From NCBI GenBank assembly GCA_024305405.1, contig JAKNDB010000068.1, positions 2,164,501-2,228,500 on the forward strand: a stretch of DNA of 64,000 bases. The letters are read 5' to 3'. Made by a program: the position numbers and the translations under genes. This document shows positions 13,090-25,099 of this stretch, piece by piece. The number at the start of each line of letters is the position of its first letter. The first letter of the stretch is position 1. Under the pieces are notes generated by a model that was given only the letters and a program-made list of their open reading frames with translations, did not search any database and was not told where the DNA came from. The stretch comes from Dirofilaria immitis (taxonomy: Eukaryota > Nematoda > Chromadorea > Rhabditida > Onchocercidae).

Positions 13090-13640
13090 TGCTCGATGAT
13101 GCATAAAATAAATACAAAATAATTGTTAAGCAAAAAAAAAAAAAAAAAACTTTTGCTTTGATAAGGTCATCGAAAAGTTTCATAACAATCAAAGTATTTC
13201 TCGTCTGATAAGGTCATCGAAAAGTTTTATTATTATTATCAATTTTAAGCATTTTAAATAATCGGTGTAATGGGAAGAATTGTTTTGAATGTCTAAAATA
13301 AATATAAAATAACTGTCAGGCAAAAAAAAAAAAAAAAACTTTTTCTTCGATAAGGTCATCAAAAGTTTCATAATAATTAAAGCATTTCTTAGATAAGGTC
13401 ATCGAAAAGTTTTATTATTATTATCATTTTTAAGCATTTCATATAATTAAATGTAATGCAAAGGATTATTTTGAAAGTAATCGTTCGATGATGCATAAAA
13501 TATATGCAAAATAATTAATAAGCACAAAAAAAAAAAAACTTTCGCTTCTGATAAGGTCATCAAAAAGTTTCATCATTATCAATTTCAAATGTAATGGAAA
13601 AGATTGTTTTGAAAATTAAGCATTCTTGTTAGGCAAAAAG
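13090..13640. repeat. Tandem repeat of about 195-bp unit, three copies
   Basis: Copies start near 13090, 13287 and 13484. Each has CATAAAATA-AT-CAAAATAA, then a G(C)AAAA run of 13-18 As, then ACTTTTGCTTTGATAAGGTC and ATCGAAAAGTTTCAT. Within the first two units the AAGGTCATCGAAAAGTTT block is itself doubled about 55 bp apart. A fourth, shorter remnant follows to about 13680. The minus-strand open frames here are translations of the A-runs, not genes. Confidence 0.8.
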
Positions 13641-14293
13641 AATGAAAAAAAACCGTACATATCGAAAAGTTTTGTTTTGCCGAGGAAAAAAAAAAAGGAT
13701 GAAAATGTCATGAAAAATAAAATACAAAAATTTTATTTAAATAATAACTAAAAAAAAAAGGTAGCAAAAATGAGAACCTATTTAAAAAGATAGTTTGTTT
13801 TTGGAAAAGAACAAATAACCAAATATTTCTTCGTTTTTTTTTTTTTTTTTTTTTTTAATTTCATTGCTATATGTAAAAGGAATATTGTTCAATTTCCGAA
13901 ACATATAAAAGGTTTGTTTATTTGTTTATTTCATCGTTTGATTTGAAACAACGGCAAAAAATTGATAATTGTAAAATTAACATTTCCTTTAAACGTAATA
14001 GTCTTTTCCGATTATTCCGGAAATGAGAATTTAAGTTAAAAGAGATAGAAAGGGAGATGGAGAAAAAAACTTTTTATTTTTAAAAAATTTGAATAACAGA
14101 ATTATACTTTATTAAAAGCAAGAATTAAACATGAAATATGTTTATATTAGAGATAAAAAAAAAAGTTGTAGGATAAAAAGAGAAACGTTAAGATTACTTA
14201 CGTATGATACGTAATATAAGTTTCATTTCACCTTACTTTCTCTCTTTCCCAATATTCATCACGTTTTCTTCATAAATAGCAATTAAACACTTA

Positions 14294-14505
14294 CCTGATT
14301 TATATATTCCCGTATATAAATGAATATCGAGAAACCTCAGTCATTTATATATTCCCGTATATTTCATTATATTTAAATGAATATCGAGAAATCTCAGAGA
14401 AACAATCATACCCATTATAATTGACAAATATTAATCAACTATTTACTTGATCCCGTATATTTTACTTATTTAAATGAATATTAGAAAATCTCGAGAAAAC
14501 AACGG
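14294..14505. repeat. Three degenerate copies of a CCCGTATAT motif repeat
   Basis: The block TATTCCCGTATA-TAAATGAATAT followed by CGAGAAA-CTCAG appears near 14305, 14350 and 14452, at uneven spacing. Confidence 0.7.
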
Positions 14506-14799
14506 TACTATTAGAAATTGCTTAGTAACAAAAATTACATATATATGTACAATGCCTAGATGGTATTGTGAGTAAGACCATATCACACCATCATATACAT
14601 TAAAAAAAACCGGCTCCTCATTTTCCAAAAAAAAAAAAATATTTTTCTGTTCGTTCGTTCCATCCATCCCTCCCACTCATTCATTCATTCAATTCATCTT
14701 ATGCTCTTAGACCCATCGACCGCTCCCCGTTTACCTCGCTCTTCTCCCGCCTTCTGAGGTAAGATAATACGGACGGTCCCTCTTTGTTTGTTAGTATTA

Positions 14800-14895
14800 T
14801 TACTGTTACTACTACTACTACTACTATTACTATTACTATTACTACAACTACTACTACTACATATGTAATGATGATGATGATGATGATGATAATGA
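14800..14895. repeat. Mixed ACT/ATG trinucleotide repeats
   Basis: TACTAC and TACTAT triplets at about 14803-14860 followed by ATG triplets at 14868-14891. Reading this in any frame produces artificial poly-Thr, poly-Met, poly-Ile and poly-His open frames. Confidence 0.85.
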
Positions 14896-15059
14896 CGGGT
14901 AATGATGACATATATAACAATATACAGACATACACATACATAGACATACACACATACAATATACAACAGATCCAAACATGAATTCGTTTTTTTTTTTTTT
15001 TTTTTTTGTTTAGCTGAAAATAAACTAAATTTTTGTCTTTTTGTTTTCTTTTTTTTCCA

Positions 15060-15345
<286 letters not shown>

Positions 15346-15539
15346 CACTACTGTTGAAATTAATGTTATTTTATAAAAATTTAATCACTCATTAATATTA
15401 CTAATGATTAATTAATCATTACTACTATCAATCATTATCAACCTCTTATGATTAATATTAATGCTCCTACTAAAAATTTCAATTACTAACTAATTATTTG
15501 ATAAAAATATTCATTCATTCATACATATATGTCTCTTAT

Positions 15540-15800
15540 CATTAATTTATTATTATTATTATTATTATTATCAATCTCTTATCAATAATATTAGTTTACT
15601 TTGAAAAATTTAATCATTAATTATTAAATAAAAGGCATTCATTCATTTATACATAAATTTTTTCCAATATAAATATTATTATTATTATCAATCTCTTATC
15701 AGTAATATTAGTTTGCTTAGAAAAATTTAATCACTAATTATCAAATAAAAGGCATTCAACTTAATCACTAATTATCAAATAAAATAATAAATCTTCTTTT
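15540..15800. repeat. Dispersed repeat, three local copies
   Basis: Blocks with ATTATTATTATTATCA, ATCTCTTATCA and TTAATCA-TAATTATCAAATAAA-GGCATTCA occur twice here and again near 52690-52800 and 58100-58260. The recurrence at three sites marks an interspersed family. Confidence 0.65.
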
Positions 15801-16107
15801 ATAATACAATAATATGAAAAATTTTTCAAATTTGAAAAATAAGGAAATGGCAGATGGAAATTTTGCAAAAATCTTTAATTAGGGAAAAGTTAAAAATACT
15901 TAAAAATGATTATCTTTGTAAAATACAAAATTATTAATCAAATCACAATCTATCATTTATCTTCTTACTGATCAAATTTAAAATGATAATTTATTGAGGA
16001 AATTAAATTCCAATCATAGATATGATAATATTCCATCGTATAAATTATTTATAATACTAGAAATTTTGCGGAAACATAAATATATATATCATTTCTAATA
16101 AAACTTT

Positions 16108-16390
16108 GTCAAGTTCTCTGTTGAAACACATCCGTTGAAGAAGGGGTAATCTGTAGAAGTGATCAATAGGGGATCAAAAGGTGAAGGGTTATAACAAATA
16201 ACAGTCCACTGATTGAAAGGTGAGATAAAATGAATACTTTTCATTGAGACTAAAGCTTGTCAAGTTGTCTGTTGAATATATATGTGCTAAGAAAAAAGTA
16301 GTCTGTAGGATTGACCAATAGAGATCAAGGGGTTAAAGGTTATAACAAACAATAATACAATGATTGGAAGGTGAGATAACGGGAAAGAAA
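16108..16390. repeat. Tandem pair of about 145-bp units
   Basis: Two diverged copies beginning CTTTGTCAAGTTCTCTGTTGAA and CTTGTCAAGTTGTCTGTTGAA and ending GATTGAAAGGTGAGATAA and GATTGGAAGGTGAGATAAC. Only the last part is retained in the copy at 53.1 kb. Confidence 0.8.
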
Positions 16391-17205
16391 TTGGTACGGT
16401 AATTAATTGAGGTAAGATTGTAAACTAAAAACGTTACAAGATTTAGTGTATATTTAAATAAAAGAGATTATTAATTTATTAAAATTATAAGATAATTTTG
16501 CAAAGAGAGAGAGAGAAACAGGGAGAGAATAGGAAAGGCAGAGAGATGGAAAAATACATGAAATTTTACAAAATTATTTCATTATTGGCAAAAAAGTAAG
16601 CAATAAGATAGAATATAAGGAGTGTATAAAATTAGAAATATTGAATGTAAACTTAACTAATGCATAATTTGCTAATTGCTTTTAAAAAAATTTAAAAATT
16701 TATTATTTAAAATTTTTTTCCTTTGTAAATTTGTTAATTTGAGCAGAATTAATCAATATGAAATGCTCGTATTTTTCAAAAGGCTAATATCCATTTCCTT
16801 CATCTATCCATCCATCCTACACACATGTATAAATGGTGAAGAAAAAATGAATAATGTTGCAACCAGATGTCAGCTAAATAATCCTTATCCTTTCTATATC
16901 AACTACAAAATTTTTTCATTCTTACATCAAAATTAATGAATAAAAGAAAGAGAGAGAAAGAGATTGAGAGAGAGAGAGAGAGAGAGGAAAAGAGGGAAAT
17001 TTGAAAGTTTTATTTAATATCAATTTCATCGCGTGAAAGAAAGAAAATGAGAAACTTTCAGTTGAGTTCCTTTTTCGTTTTTTGAAATTTAAATTTTTTC
17101 AACTAATAAGGAAAGAACAAAATTTATTTTCCCGTTACGTTTCTTTCTTTTTTTTTTTTTTTATAAAATTTGAACTTTTTAGAACTTTTTTTTTTGTTTT
17201 TTGAT

Positions 17206-17344
17206 GTATGTATAGGTGTGTTTATGTACGTATATGTGTTATATGGACGAAAAAAAGGAAATAAAAAAATTTAACAAGAAAGTTGAAATGATTGTGCATT
17301 ACGGGAACGATGATTACAAGGAAACGGAGTATTTGGAACGGTAA
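17206..17344 (+). other. Candidate exon, about 45 codons, kept open in two duplicates
   Basis: From a possible acceptor TATGTATAG at about 17207-17215 a frame is open through a charged stretch (MDEKKEIKKFNKKVEM, then YKETEYLER) to a GTAAAC donor-like site or TAA near 17342. The duplicate at 53.94-54.08 kb keeps the frame with a Gly-to-Arg change. No known domain is recognised, and the two copies are too similar overall for frame conservation to prove coding. Confidence 0.2.
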
Positions 17345-17589
17345 ACAGGAACATGCAGATGCAAGTACAAGTGAGGTGCGATGCATAATAAAGTTTAATT
17401 GTTTAATTTGGTACAAAGACTACCACTTACAGGCGCAAAAATGTTAATTAAAGCGTCAAAAGCTCAAACAACGATCAGTGGAGAAGAAAAATGATTGAAC
17501 AATAAAGTGTTAAACAGTAAAAAAAAAGAAATGAGCGGTTGATTGGTTTGATTAGTTGGCGCAAAAAACATTTTTGGCTGCTAATAATG

Positions 17590-17760
17590 TGGGGAGGAGG
17601 GGGCGGAAGCGCGCGGAAAGAAAAACAAAGGAGAAGAAGAGGAGGATGAGGAGGAGGAGGGAGGAGGAGGAGGAGGAGGGAGGAGGAGGAGGAGGAGGAG
17701 GAGAGAGGAGGAGGAAAAGGAGGTGGAAGGGGAGGGAAAGAAGAAGAATTTAGGAAAAAA
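17590..17760. repeat. Polypurine GGA/GAG tract
   Basis: About 170 bp of almost pure purine on the plus strand, mostly GGA triplets, with an unusually high local GC content for this window. The long open frames of Glu/Arg/Gly or Ser/Pro across it are artefacts of the repeat. Confidence 0.9.
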
Positions 17761-18299
17761 ATATGCTGGCATTTATTCTCTTCCTAATTTAGCAAAGAGG
17801 GGGAGTGGGCAGTCGATGAAATTGAATGGATGAAGTGGGTGGAGTGGGTGGTTTGTATTTTTTTCCTTTTACTAAATTAGTATACAAATCAATTCATACC
17901 ATAATTTGAGATATGAAAGGTATTGTTGTTGAAAAGGCTATCATATTTGAGGGTGTAGTATACTTAAGGCCTTAGGGCTAATTTAACATTAATCATTGAC
18001 TGCAATTAATTACAGCCTATATTCATTCTTATTCTTTAATCGATATCATATTAAACTTTTAATAGAAGTAAAACTTGATTATATTACCTGAATGTGTTGG
18101 AATAAGTAGTTGATCTTGAGTTTTCTACATACCTTTGATTGAAAGTTCTGCTATGTTTTCTTGAATGCCTTATATATCGGAAAGAACTTATTTACACTTT
18201 CGAAATTTTCCTGAATTGGAAAATCAGAGTATTGATAATTTAAATAATTTAAATAATATTTCCTAAGTTTTCCAGAATAATTTAATTTAAAAACAAATT

Positions 18300-18372
18300 A
18301 TTACTAAACGCTATTACTATTATTATTATTATTATCATTATTATTATTATCATTATTATTATTATTATTCAA
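18300..18372. repeat. ATT microsatellite
   Basis: Runs of TTA/TTATCA triplets. Confidence 0.8.
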
Positions 18373-18967
18373 ATAATTAAATTTGAAATAATCAAGAACG
18401 ATTTCGAAGGAATAATAATAAATGAGAAAGCTGAATAAACAAATTGCACAGTTGTCTAAACAATTTAGAAAAGTAAGTAATACCGATCGGGTAATCCCTT
18501 CCTCATTTTCAACATCTATTATCTTTTACTAAATGCTAAATTTGACAAAACATGTCAATTATTACAATCAATCTCTGTTTGTGCTACTCCAGTACACTTT
18601 GACCTTTTCTATTTATTGATAAATATCATCACTTCAGTAATATAATCTCTCATACCACTTGTAAAAGTATATATGTCATTTTTTGATATTCATTTAAAGC
18701 TATTCAATTTCCGATACTTAATCTATGCTTCGTTGATTTATTCATGTAATATATCATTATGATCTGTCCTTCATCCTTTTTTTTTGTTGTTTTGAAAAGA
18801 AAAATGATAAGATAAGAAAGTGAAGAAATGAATTCATGATTGAAGAAGTCCTTTAAAAAAAAAAAAAAAGAAAGAAAAGAAAAAACAAAACTAACCAGTA
18901 ATTATTTGCAAGATCAGTATATCGGCATCAATATTAACAATAGCAGTGAACTACAAAAATTATCCGT

Positions 18968-19058
18968 TATCTGATGACGATGATGAAGATGATGATGACG
19001 ATGATGAAGATGATGATGTTGATGATGATGCTGATGATGACGATACTGATAATGATGA
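18968..19058. repeat. GAT/GAC trinucleotide repeat
   Basis: GATGAT, GACGAT and GAAGAT triplets. The equivalent site in the other copy of duplication D (about 54370-54400) has only a few units left. Confidence 0.85.
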
Positions 19059-19480
19059 GAAAAAGAAAAGGGAACAAGTTTAGTTTAGTTTAGTTTACTG
19101 CAATAAAATATACAATATAACTCAATGTTTTCTTTTCTATTGTCCGTCAAAATCGTGACCAATCCAATGAAGTTCAATCAATCTTATTCTCGAAAATATT
19201 TTCAGTTAAATTTTAGCATTCTTAGCAAAATAAAAACTGGTAATAGCCTATTTGAAGAATATGTTTTTTGTTTTGTTTTGTTTTGTTTTTTCCACTCCAA
19301 AATCAGTATTTTATCGCTTCGATCTTTTTTAAAAAAAAGTTGATTTGAATAGAATGATATATATATTCTGAATAAACAGAATGATACATTTATTCTGGAA
19401 GGGTGGATTCAGATTCAACGGTTAAACAAAGTGATACACGTATTATTCGGATAGACGGAATTCAAATCAAATAAAATAGT
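19040..19480. repeat. Long-range duplication D, copy 1, middle part
   Basis: This matches 54378-54780 with visible divergence (GAGAAAAAGAAAAGGGAACAAG, then CTATTGTCCGTCAAAATCGTGA, then the ACAGAATGATACATTTATTC block). In the copy near 54.4 kb it sits directly beside the part matching 17.6 kb, so about 1.4 kb lies between them only here. Confidence 0.8.
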
Positions 19481-19575
19481 ATATGCATTCCGGATGAACA
19501 GAATAATACTATATATTCTGGATAGGATTCAGATTAAACAAAATGTTACATAAATTCGGGATAGATAAGAATTCA
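19355..19575. repeat. Degenerate tandem repeat, about four units
   Basis: Units of 55-70 bp with AGAATGATA-AT-TATTCTG, GGATAGA-GGAATTCA and GATTCAGATT-AACA blocks. Confidence 0.6.
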
Positions 19576-19847
19576 GATGAAGTGGAAAGAATAGTTGAAA
19601 TTTCTGAAAATTAAATGATATAGAAAGAAGTATAAAATTTTTTGGAATATTATTGATTTCATGATTTAAAAGTGAAAAAAACTATTGATAATTATTTGAA
19701 ATAACTCACTCTATTTGATCATTTTAATTAATTGCTCTATTATTATAATCTAATAAATATGCATAATTTCTCAACATATACCATTTATCAGTCTAAACTT
19801 ACTTCTTTTCAAGAATACATTCTCGAACTACTATTCATAATTTCCGG

Positions 19848-19998
19848 TGTAGTAGCAGTAGCAATAATAATAAGCAGTAGTAGAAATAGTAGTTAGTAAT
19901 AGTAGTAATATTAGTAGTGGTAGTATAGTAATAGTAGTAGTAGTAGTAGTACCATTATTATTAGTAGTAGTAGCAGTAGTGGTAGTAGTAATAATGAC
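19848..19998. repeat. TAG trinucleotide repeat
   Basis: Interrupted TAG/TAA triplets such as TAGTAGTAGTAGTAG, the complementary type to the CTA repeat at 15.1 kb. Confidence 0.85.
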
Positions 19999-20399
19999 GA
20001 TCAAATTGTCTATCGAAATTATTTATACAACGAGAAACGTTTAATCAGTTAAAAATTCAAAAAAAAAAAACAAGTAGATAAATAAATAAAAGCAAATGTA
20101 ATATCGAAAAACAAAATAAATAAACAAATAAATAAGCATACATACATAAATATATTACTCAAATTTTTACCCATTTTTACATTTCACAATAATTTCTCTT
20201 TTTTAACCTAAATTTTTAATTTAAAAAAATTCTTTTTTTTAAGCTAAAAAATTGAAAGAATGAAAAGATTGAAATGAATTTATTTAATGAAAAAAATTTA
20301 TCTCAAAATTTTCATTTTTGAATGATTTATTCTTAGTTATTTATGCCCAATCAATTTCTGTTTCCGGGAAAATCTGAAAATAAACTAATTTGATTGGAA

Positions 20400-20690
20400 A
20401 GATTGAGATGAATTATCTCATGGAAGAAAGAAAAGAAATATGAAGGATTCTGAAGGTAAAACAATTAGATTATCTTACCTGTTCATTAATATATCCAATC
20501 AATCTAATGAAAGAAAGATGATAATTGAAGGATTCTAAAGGCAAACAGGTAAGTTATCTCACCTGTTCATCATCATTATATTCCATCAATTCTATTTCCT
20601 GTAAAATTTGAAAATCAAATAATTCGAAATAAGCACTTTTAAAGAGTAATAATAATTTTCATTTCATATACACCAATTAATTGAAATGGA
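20400..20690. repeat. Tandem pair with splice-like boxes; matches 54.80-54.93 kb
   Basis: Two units of about 100 bp share GAAGGATTCT-AAGG-AAAACA and TTATCT-ACCTGTTCAT. On the minus strand each has a donor-like CAG then GTAAGATAA or GTGAGATAA, and the second has an acceptor-like TTTTACAG before 12 codons beginning EIELMEYND. The section 20560-20690 matches 54800-54930. A tiny exon is possible but nothing flanking supports a gene. Confidence 0.4.
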
Positions 20691-20699
20691 AAACAAAAA

Positions 20700-22640
20700 A
20701 AAAAAAGACGAATAAATATAACTTTTATCATTTTCTTTATCTTATATTTGATAACGCAAATAAAATAATATTATAAAATTGTAAATTAATAATATCTATA
20801 AGACGTTAAAATGATTATCACACGTAAATAAACGAATTAATTTATTAATTACGTGGAAATTTCTACGATCCATACTATATATACATCCATTGATTATTTC
20901 GAAAGGTTAACCATTATTTCATAATTTAGGCCTTTTTTTTTTTTTTTTTTTTAGAAATGCATTTAGTGAAATTTGCGTTTTTGTAGATGAATTTTCAAAT
21001 AATGTTGAATGTAATAATTAAATTCTAAATGACCTTTAATTGATGAAAATTTTCGGCTAAGTGATTCGAAAGGTAATGGACGTACGAATGCCATTTTAGG
21101 AAATGATTAAACTTTGCCAGTGCTTTTTTATTTTTTTTTAATAAAAAAAATTGATCGATTTCAACTGTTCAAAATATTTCATAATGTCATGAAAAAGTAA
21201 AGGAATGAATGATTCATTAATGTGTTATTTTTGCATTTTATACATTTAAAAATCGAATAGATAAGAGTTTATCAAAGGTTAACTGATATTAAATAATTTC
21301 GTCGTTATCAAAATGTATTAAAAATGTATTTCTCGTGTTTTAAATTTCACATGCTTTACTTTTCTTTTTTTTTTTTTTTTAATATTTACCTAATATTGAC
21401 CCAAACAAAAAAATGCATAAATAATTTGAATTCAATTTTTGTTAAATAATTTTTTCAATTCTTTTAAATTAAGTTCCTAGCAAATATTAATGTTTATGTT
21501 TTTTTGATGCGAAAAATTAAATAAAAATGATTTTTTTAAAAAAAAATCTTATCGTAATTTTTTGAATATATTATTTTCATATAGCTAAGGAAGAAATAAA
21601 TAAATAAATATCTTTTGCTAAAATGAACAGAATAAATAAAATAATTTTGTTAAAATTTAAGAGAAATAATAAGCTTAGATAAGAATTGGATAATACAATA
21701 TAAACTAGGCTAGGTGATAGGAAAAAATTAAATAAATAAATAGTTTTCTTTTTTTTTTTTTTAAATATCAATTCAATTTTTTCATTCAACATAATTTAAA
21801 TTTGAAATATACTTATGAAATGTTAGGTAATAAGGAAAAAAAAATTTCTTTAAAATTGAAAGGAATAAATTTTTAGGTAAGAAAGCATAATTGATGCAAT
21901 TATAAACTTTTTTTTCATTTAAAGCTGATAATTTCAAATTTTGAAATAATTTTGATGAAATCTTGAAGAAATAATCAAAATGTAAGGATATTTATTTGAA
22001 TATTTGATATTATTATTATTATTATTATTGTATAAATTAGAATTATCAATATTTTGTGATATAACAGTGGCAATAGATTATTGAAGTAAAAAGGTTGAAA
22101 TTGAAAAATATAAATAAAATAGTTATATATAGGATAATACTGTTTAAAGAGATTTTATAATGGAAATTTATTTTAACTAATGCAACTTACTAAAATGCTG
22201 AATGGTATAGATTTTGATTTGAATACAAAGAGAAAAGAAGGAGGAAGAAAGAGAGAGAGAAATGAAAGAGAGGGAAAGAGAAGGAAAGAAAGAGAATCTC
22301 GTTGAATATTATTTCCCGAAGAATTATTGAAAATTTGGATAAAATGAATGAATGGAATTGTTGTATGATTGAGTAATAATAGATTGTTGTATCAGAGATT
22401 GGTAATGTCTCTCATCTTTAAATTTATGCATAAAAGCGGAAAGTTGTAAAAATGCGCAAAAAGGTTGACTGATGTTGACCTCTATTTCCAATTAATATAT
22501 AATAGGGAAATTTTATAGACGAAAATTGTAATTTAGATATGCAACGATGGTAAAAGAATCGAGAAATATATTGTAGACGAAAAATGATTTTGAAAAAAAA
22601 TAAAAATTATTCTTTATCTTTTGACATTAAAAAAATAAAA
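20700..22640. other. AT-rich stretch, no gene seen
   Basis: Homopolymer-rich DNA with short ATT microsatellite (22012-22030) and AG-rich purine tract (22230-22290). No supportable coding region. Confidence 0.5.
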
Positions 22641-22649
22641 ATTTTTTTT

Positions 22650-23100
22650 TTTAATCTGAAAATAGGAGGAATGGGAATTATAAAATAGCAGGAGAAGAAG
22701 GAGAACGGAAGATTGTTGAAGAATTAGTGAAGTATGAAAAATTTTGAACCGATCGGCTAAAAGATGAAGAAATGACCGACCGAGATAACCAGGCATATAT
22801 TTCAAAAATGTTAATTGAATATGAGAAAGAATGCTAAAAATGATGTTGAATATATTTTCGTTGAAAATACATAACCGATCGGCGGTGATCTTCTTCTCCT
22901 CATCTTCCGTTAATCGCTCACCCAGTAAACGAATAAATAAAAGTTGACATTGATGCATGCATAACAACGTATACAACAACAATATTATAATAACAATAGC
23001 AATCCGTTCATTGATGCTTCTTCACTTCGTACTCCGCCTACATTTATCAAATCTCGAATCGTTTTAAACTTTTCAGCTTTCATTTAAATCATTCTGAAAT
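22650..23100. repeat. Duplicated block R, part a (copy 1)
   Basis: This matches 41405-41830 in the same orientation, with a gap of about 45 bp in the other copy. On the minus strand both copies hold an open stretch of about 50 codons with a hydrophobic segment (IAIVIIILLLYTLLCM) followed by LLGERLTEDEEKK; in the other copy one Ala is Thr. No family is recognised. In copy 1 this part lies upstream of part b, in copy 2 downstream. Confidence 0.85.
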
Positions 23101-23189
23101 TTATCGGAAATATCAAAATTTCAATTATTAAATTTAAATAGCCACAAAAATACAGTTTTTTTTTTTTAGCAAATAGAGCAATTCCAAAA

Positions 23190-25095
23190 TTATCCCAAGC
23201 ACTTATTATTCTTATTTTTGATTATCAATGCATCATTTGAGAGAATAACTTTTTCGATTTAAAATTTTTGACAAATTAGTAATGAATTTTTCAATTACTA
23301 TCGAACAAATGATAAATAGTTTAAATCAAAACTTTAAGAAGTGATTTTTTCAAAATTATTCTGACTATGAATAAATAACATACTGTTATAATGTATGTAT
23401 GTGTATGTATGTATGTGTATATATGTATGTGTCCTCGCATTTTATTTGAAATAAATAAAAAAAAAAACTTATAGAAGAAGAAAAATTAGGCGTCCAAGGT
23501 TATCGCTGTTGTACCATTTTCTTTGTTCATTTTCAAAAAAAAAAATGAAAATATTCCAATCAAAAATGCTCGCTTTATTACATTTTGCATGCCTTACTTC
23601 GGCGTGTCCTATTTTTGCCTATTAGACCGTTTTTTTTTTCAACAATCGTTACAGGCAAATCAAACTTACCAAACATACTGCACTGTTTGCATTACAGCAT
23701 AGCAAAATGTGAAATGAGCTTGTTCAACGTTTAACACGTCTTCATTAGAGTGTGATAGATTGATAGTACAAGTGACCTTCAAATGTTTAAAAATATAGGC
23801 TTCGAAAGGAGCTTTCTTACCCGATCACTTTTATTGTAATCCGTGATGGTGAAATGATGAAACACGTATTTCCCGTTACAACATTATTCACGCAATGAAA
23901 AGTAAAATTCGTAATACTGTAACATTGTATTTTCCAACTTTTGTTTCAAAAATTTTTTGAATAATATAATTTTAATAATTAAAATGTATTGATAGAACTC
24001 TTAGCGATTTCTTTTCAAATTGACGGAGAAGTCCATTTCTTTCATTTAACAAATTTAACACATACGTAAGCCGTAAATAACAACGATGGCATAGTAATGG
24101 CAAAGATTATTTTGATTCTGACAGGAAGGGAATGTTTGAAGTGGAAAAAATAAAACAAGGAGAGGACAAGTTTAATTCTTCCAAAAAAAAATTCAGGAAA
24201 TATTTTAATTCACTGAAATAAATTATTTTCCCTCTTCTCCTTCTTTTCTCTCTCTTTCCCTCTTTCACTCGTTATTTATTCCTTCCTTTCTTTTTTGTAT
24301 TCAAATAAATGACACAGAAATAATTCAAAGAAAGATGAAAATTTCTGAAAATTTGAGGCATCCTTGTTGTTCAAAGAAAGAAGAAAAATTAAACTTTATT
24401 ACAACCTTTTTGAGGATTACAAATATGAAAATTCTCAATGAAGAATTGGACTATTTTCAGATTCATTTTGCAAAGAATTGAAATCATTCATTTTCAGATG
24501 ATAACAATAGAAACGAAAATTATAGTTGGAATATGAATTTCGATATCAATATGCAAAATCAAAAAGACTTTAATGAGATGTAAAATTTCCGAAAATGCAT
24601 TCTTAAAAATTACTTAATTGGCCAGAAGTTAACTGTTTGAGATGATAATTTCACGTAATAATACGCCAGACGATACCAATTTTAATCTCTTAATTGCTCA
24701 CAGAAATAATTACAAACAATGGCATTCATAACAAAAGCATTTAAAAGATTATGATGTCGTTCCTATCCAATACTATTACGAATAATATTATTTTTTCCCA
24801 TTTAAATCCTTTCGAAGTTTGTTATCCTATTTCGCTTTAATTATCTTATCTTGCCGCATCTTGTGTTTTTCTAATGATTACTTGGATTAATCATTAAATC
24901 AAAATAAGTAACTTATCATAAGTGAGGTGGGAATAAAAAGATGGAATTACTTTAAAATTTAAATCTGAAAAGTTTGGGAAAGAATAATTGCTAGAAACAG
25001 AAATTTAGATCGAGCGGAATTAAACTGAAAAATCTTAAAGTGTTTCATTTAAATGCAAAAATATGAGGAATGAGGGAAAATTGATAAATAAATCA
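23190..25095. repeat. Duplicated block R, part b (copy 1)
   Basis: This matches 39365-41360 in the same orientation. The core from about 23480 to 24740 is almost identical to 39680-40938 apart from homopolymer lengths, while the flanks on both sides are clearly diverged. The core contains ACTTCGGCGTGTCCTATTTT and ACCCGATCACTTTTATTGTA. No transposase-like ORF is seen. Confidence 0.9.
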
Positions 25096-25099
25096 TATC

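Larger units (their letters stand above)
15920..17640. repeat. Long-range duplication D, copy 1, left part
   Basis: This segment matches 52960-54370 in the same orientation. From about 16389 to 17610 the match is nearly base for base, including an AG microsatellite, the GTGTGTTTATGTACGTATATG block and the GCGGTTGATTGGTTTGATTAG block. The part before 16389 is more diverged. Confidence 0.9.

Noticed and set aside
17556..17772. Open frames of Glu/Arg/Gly on one strand and Ser/Pro on the other
   Set aside because: Artefact of the polypurine tract; no start context or splice support.
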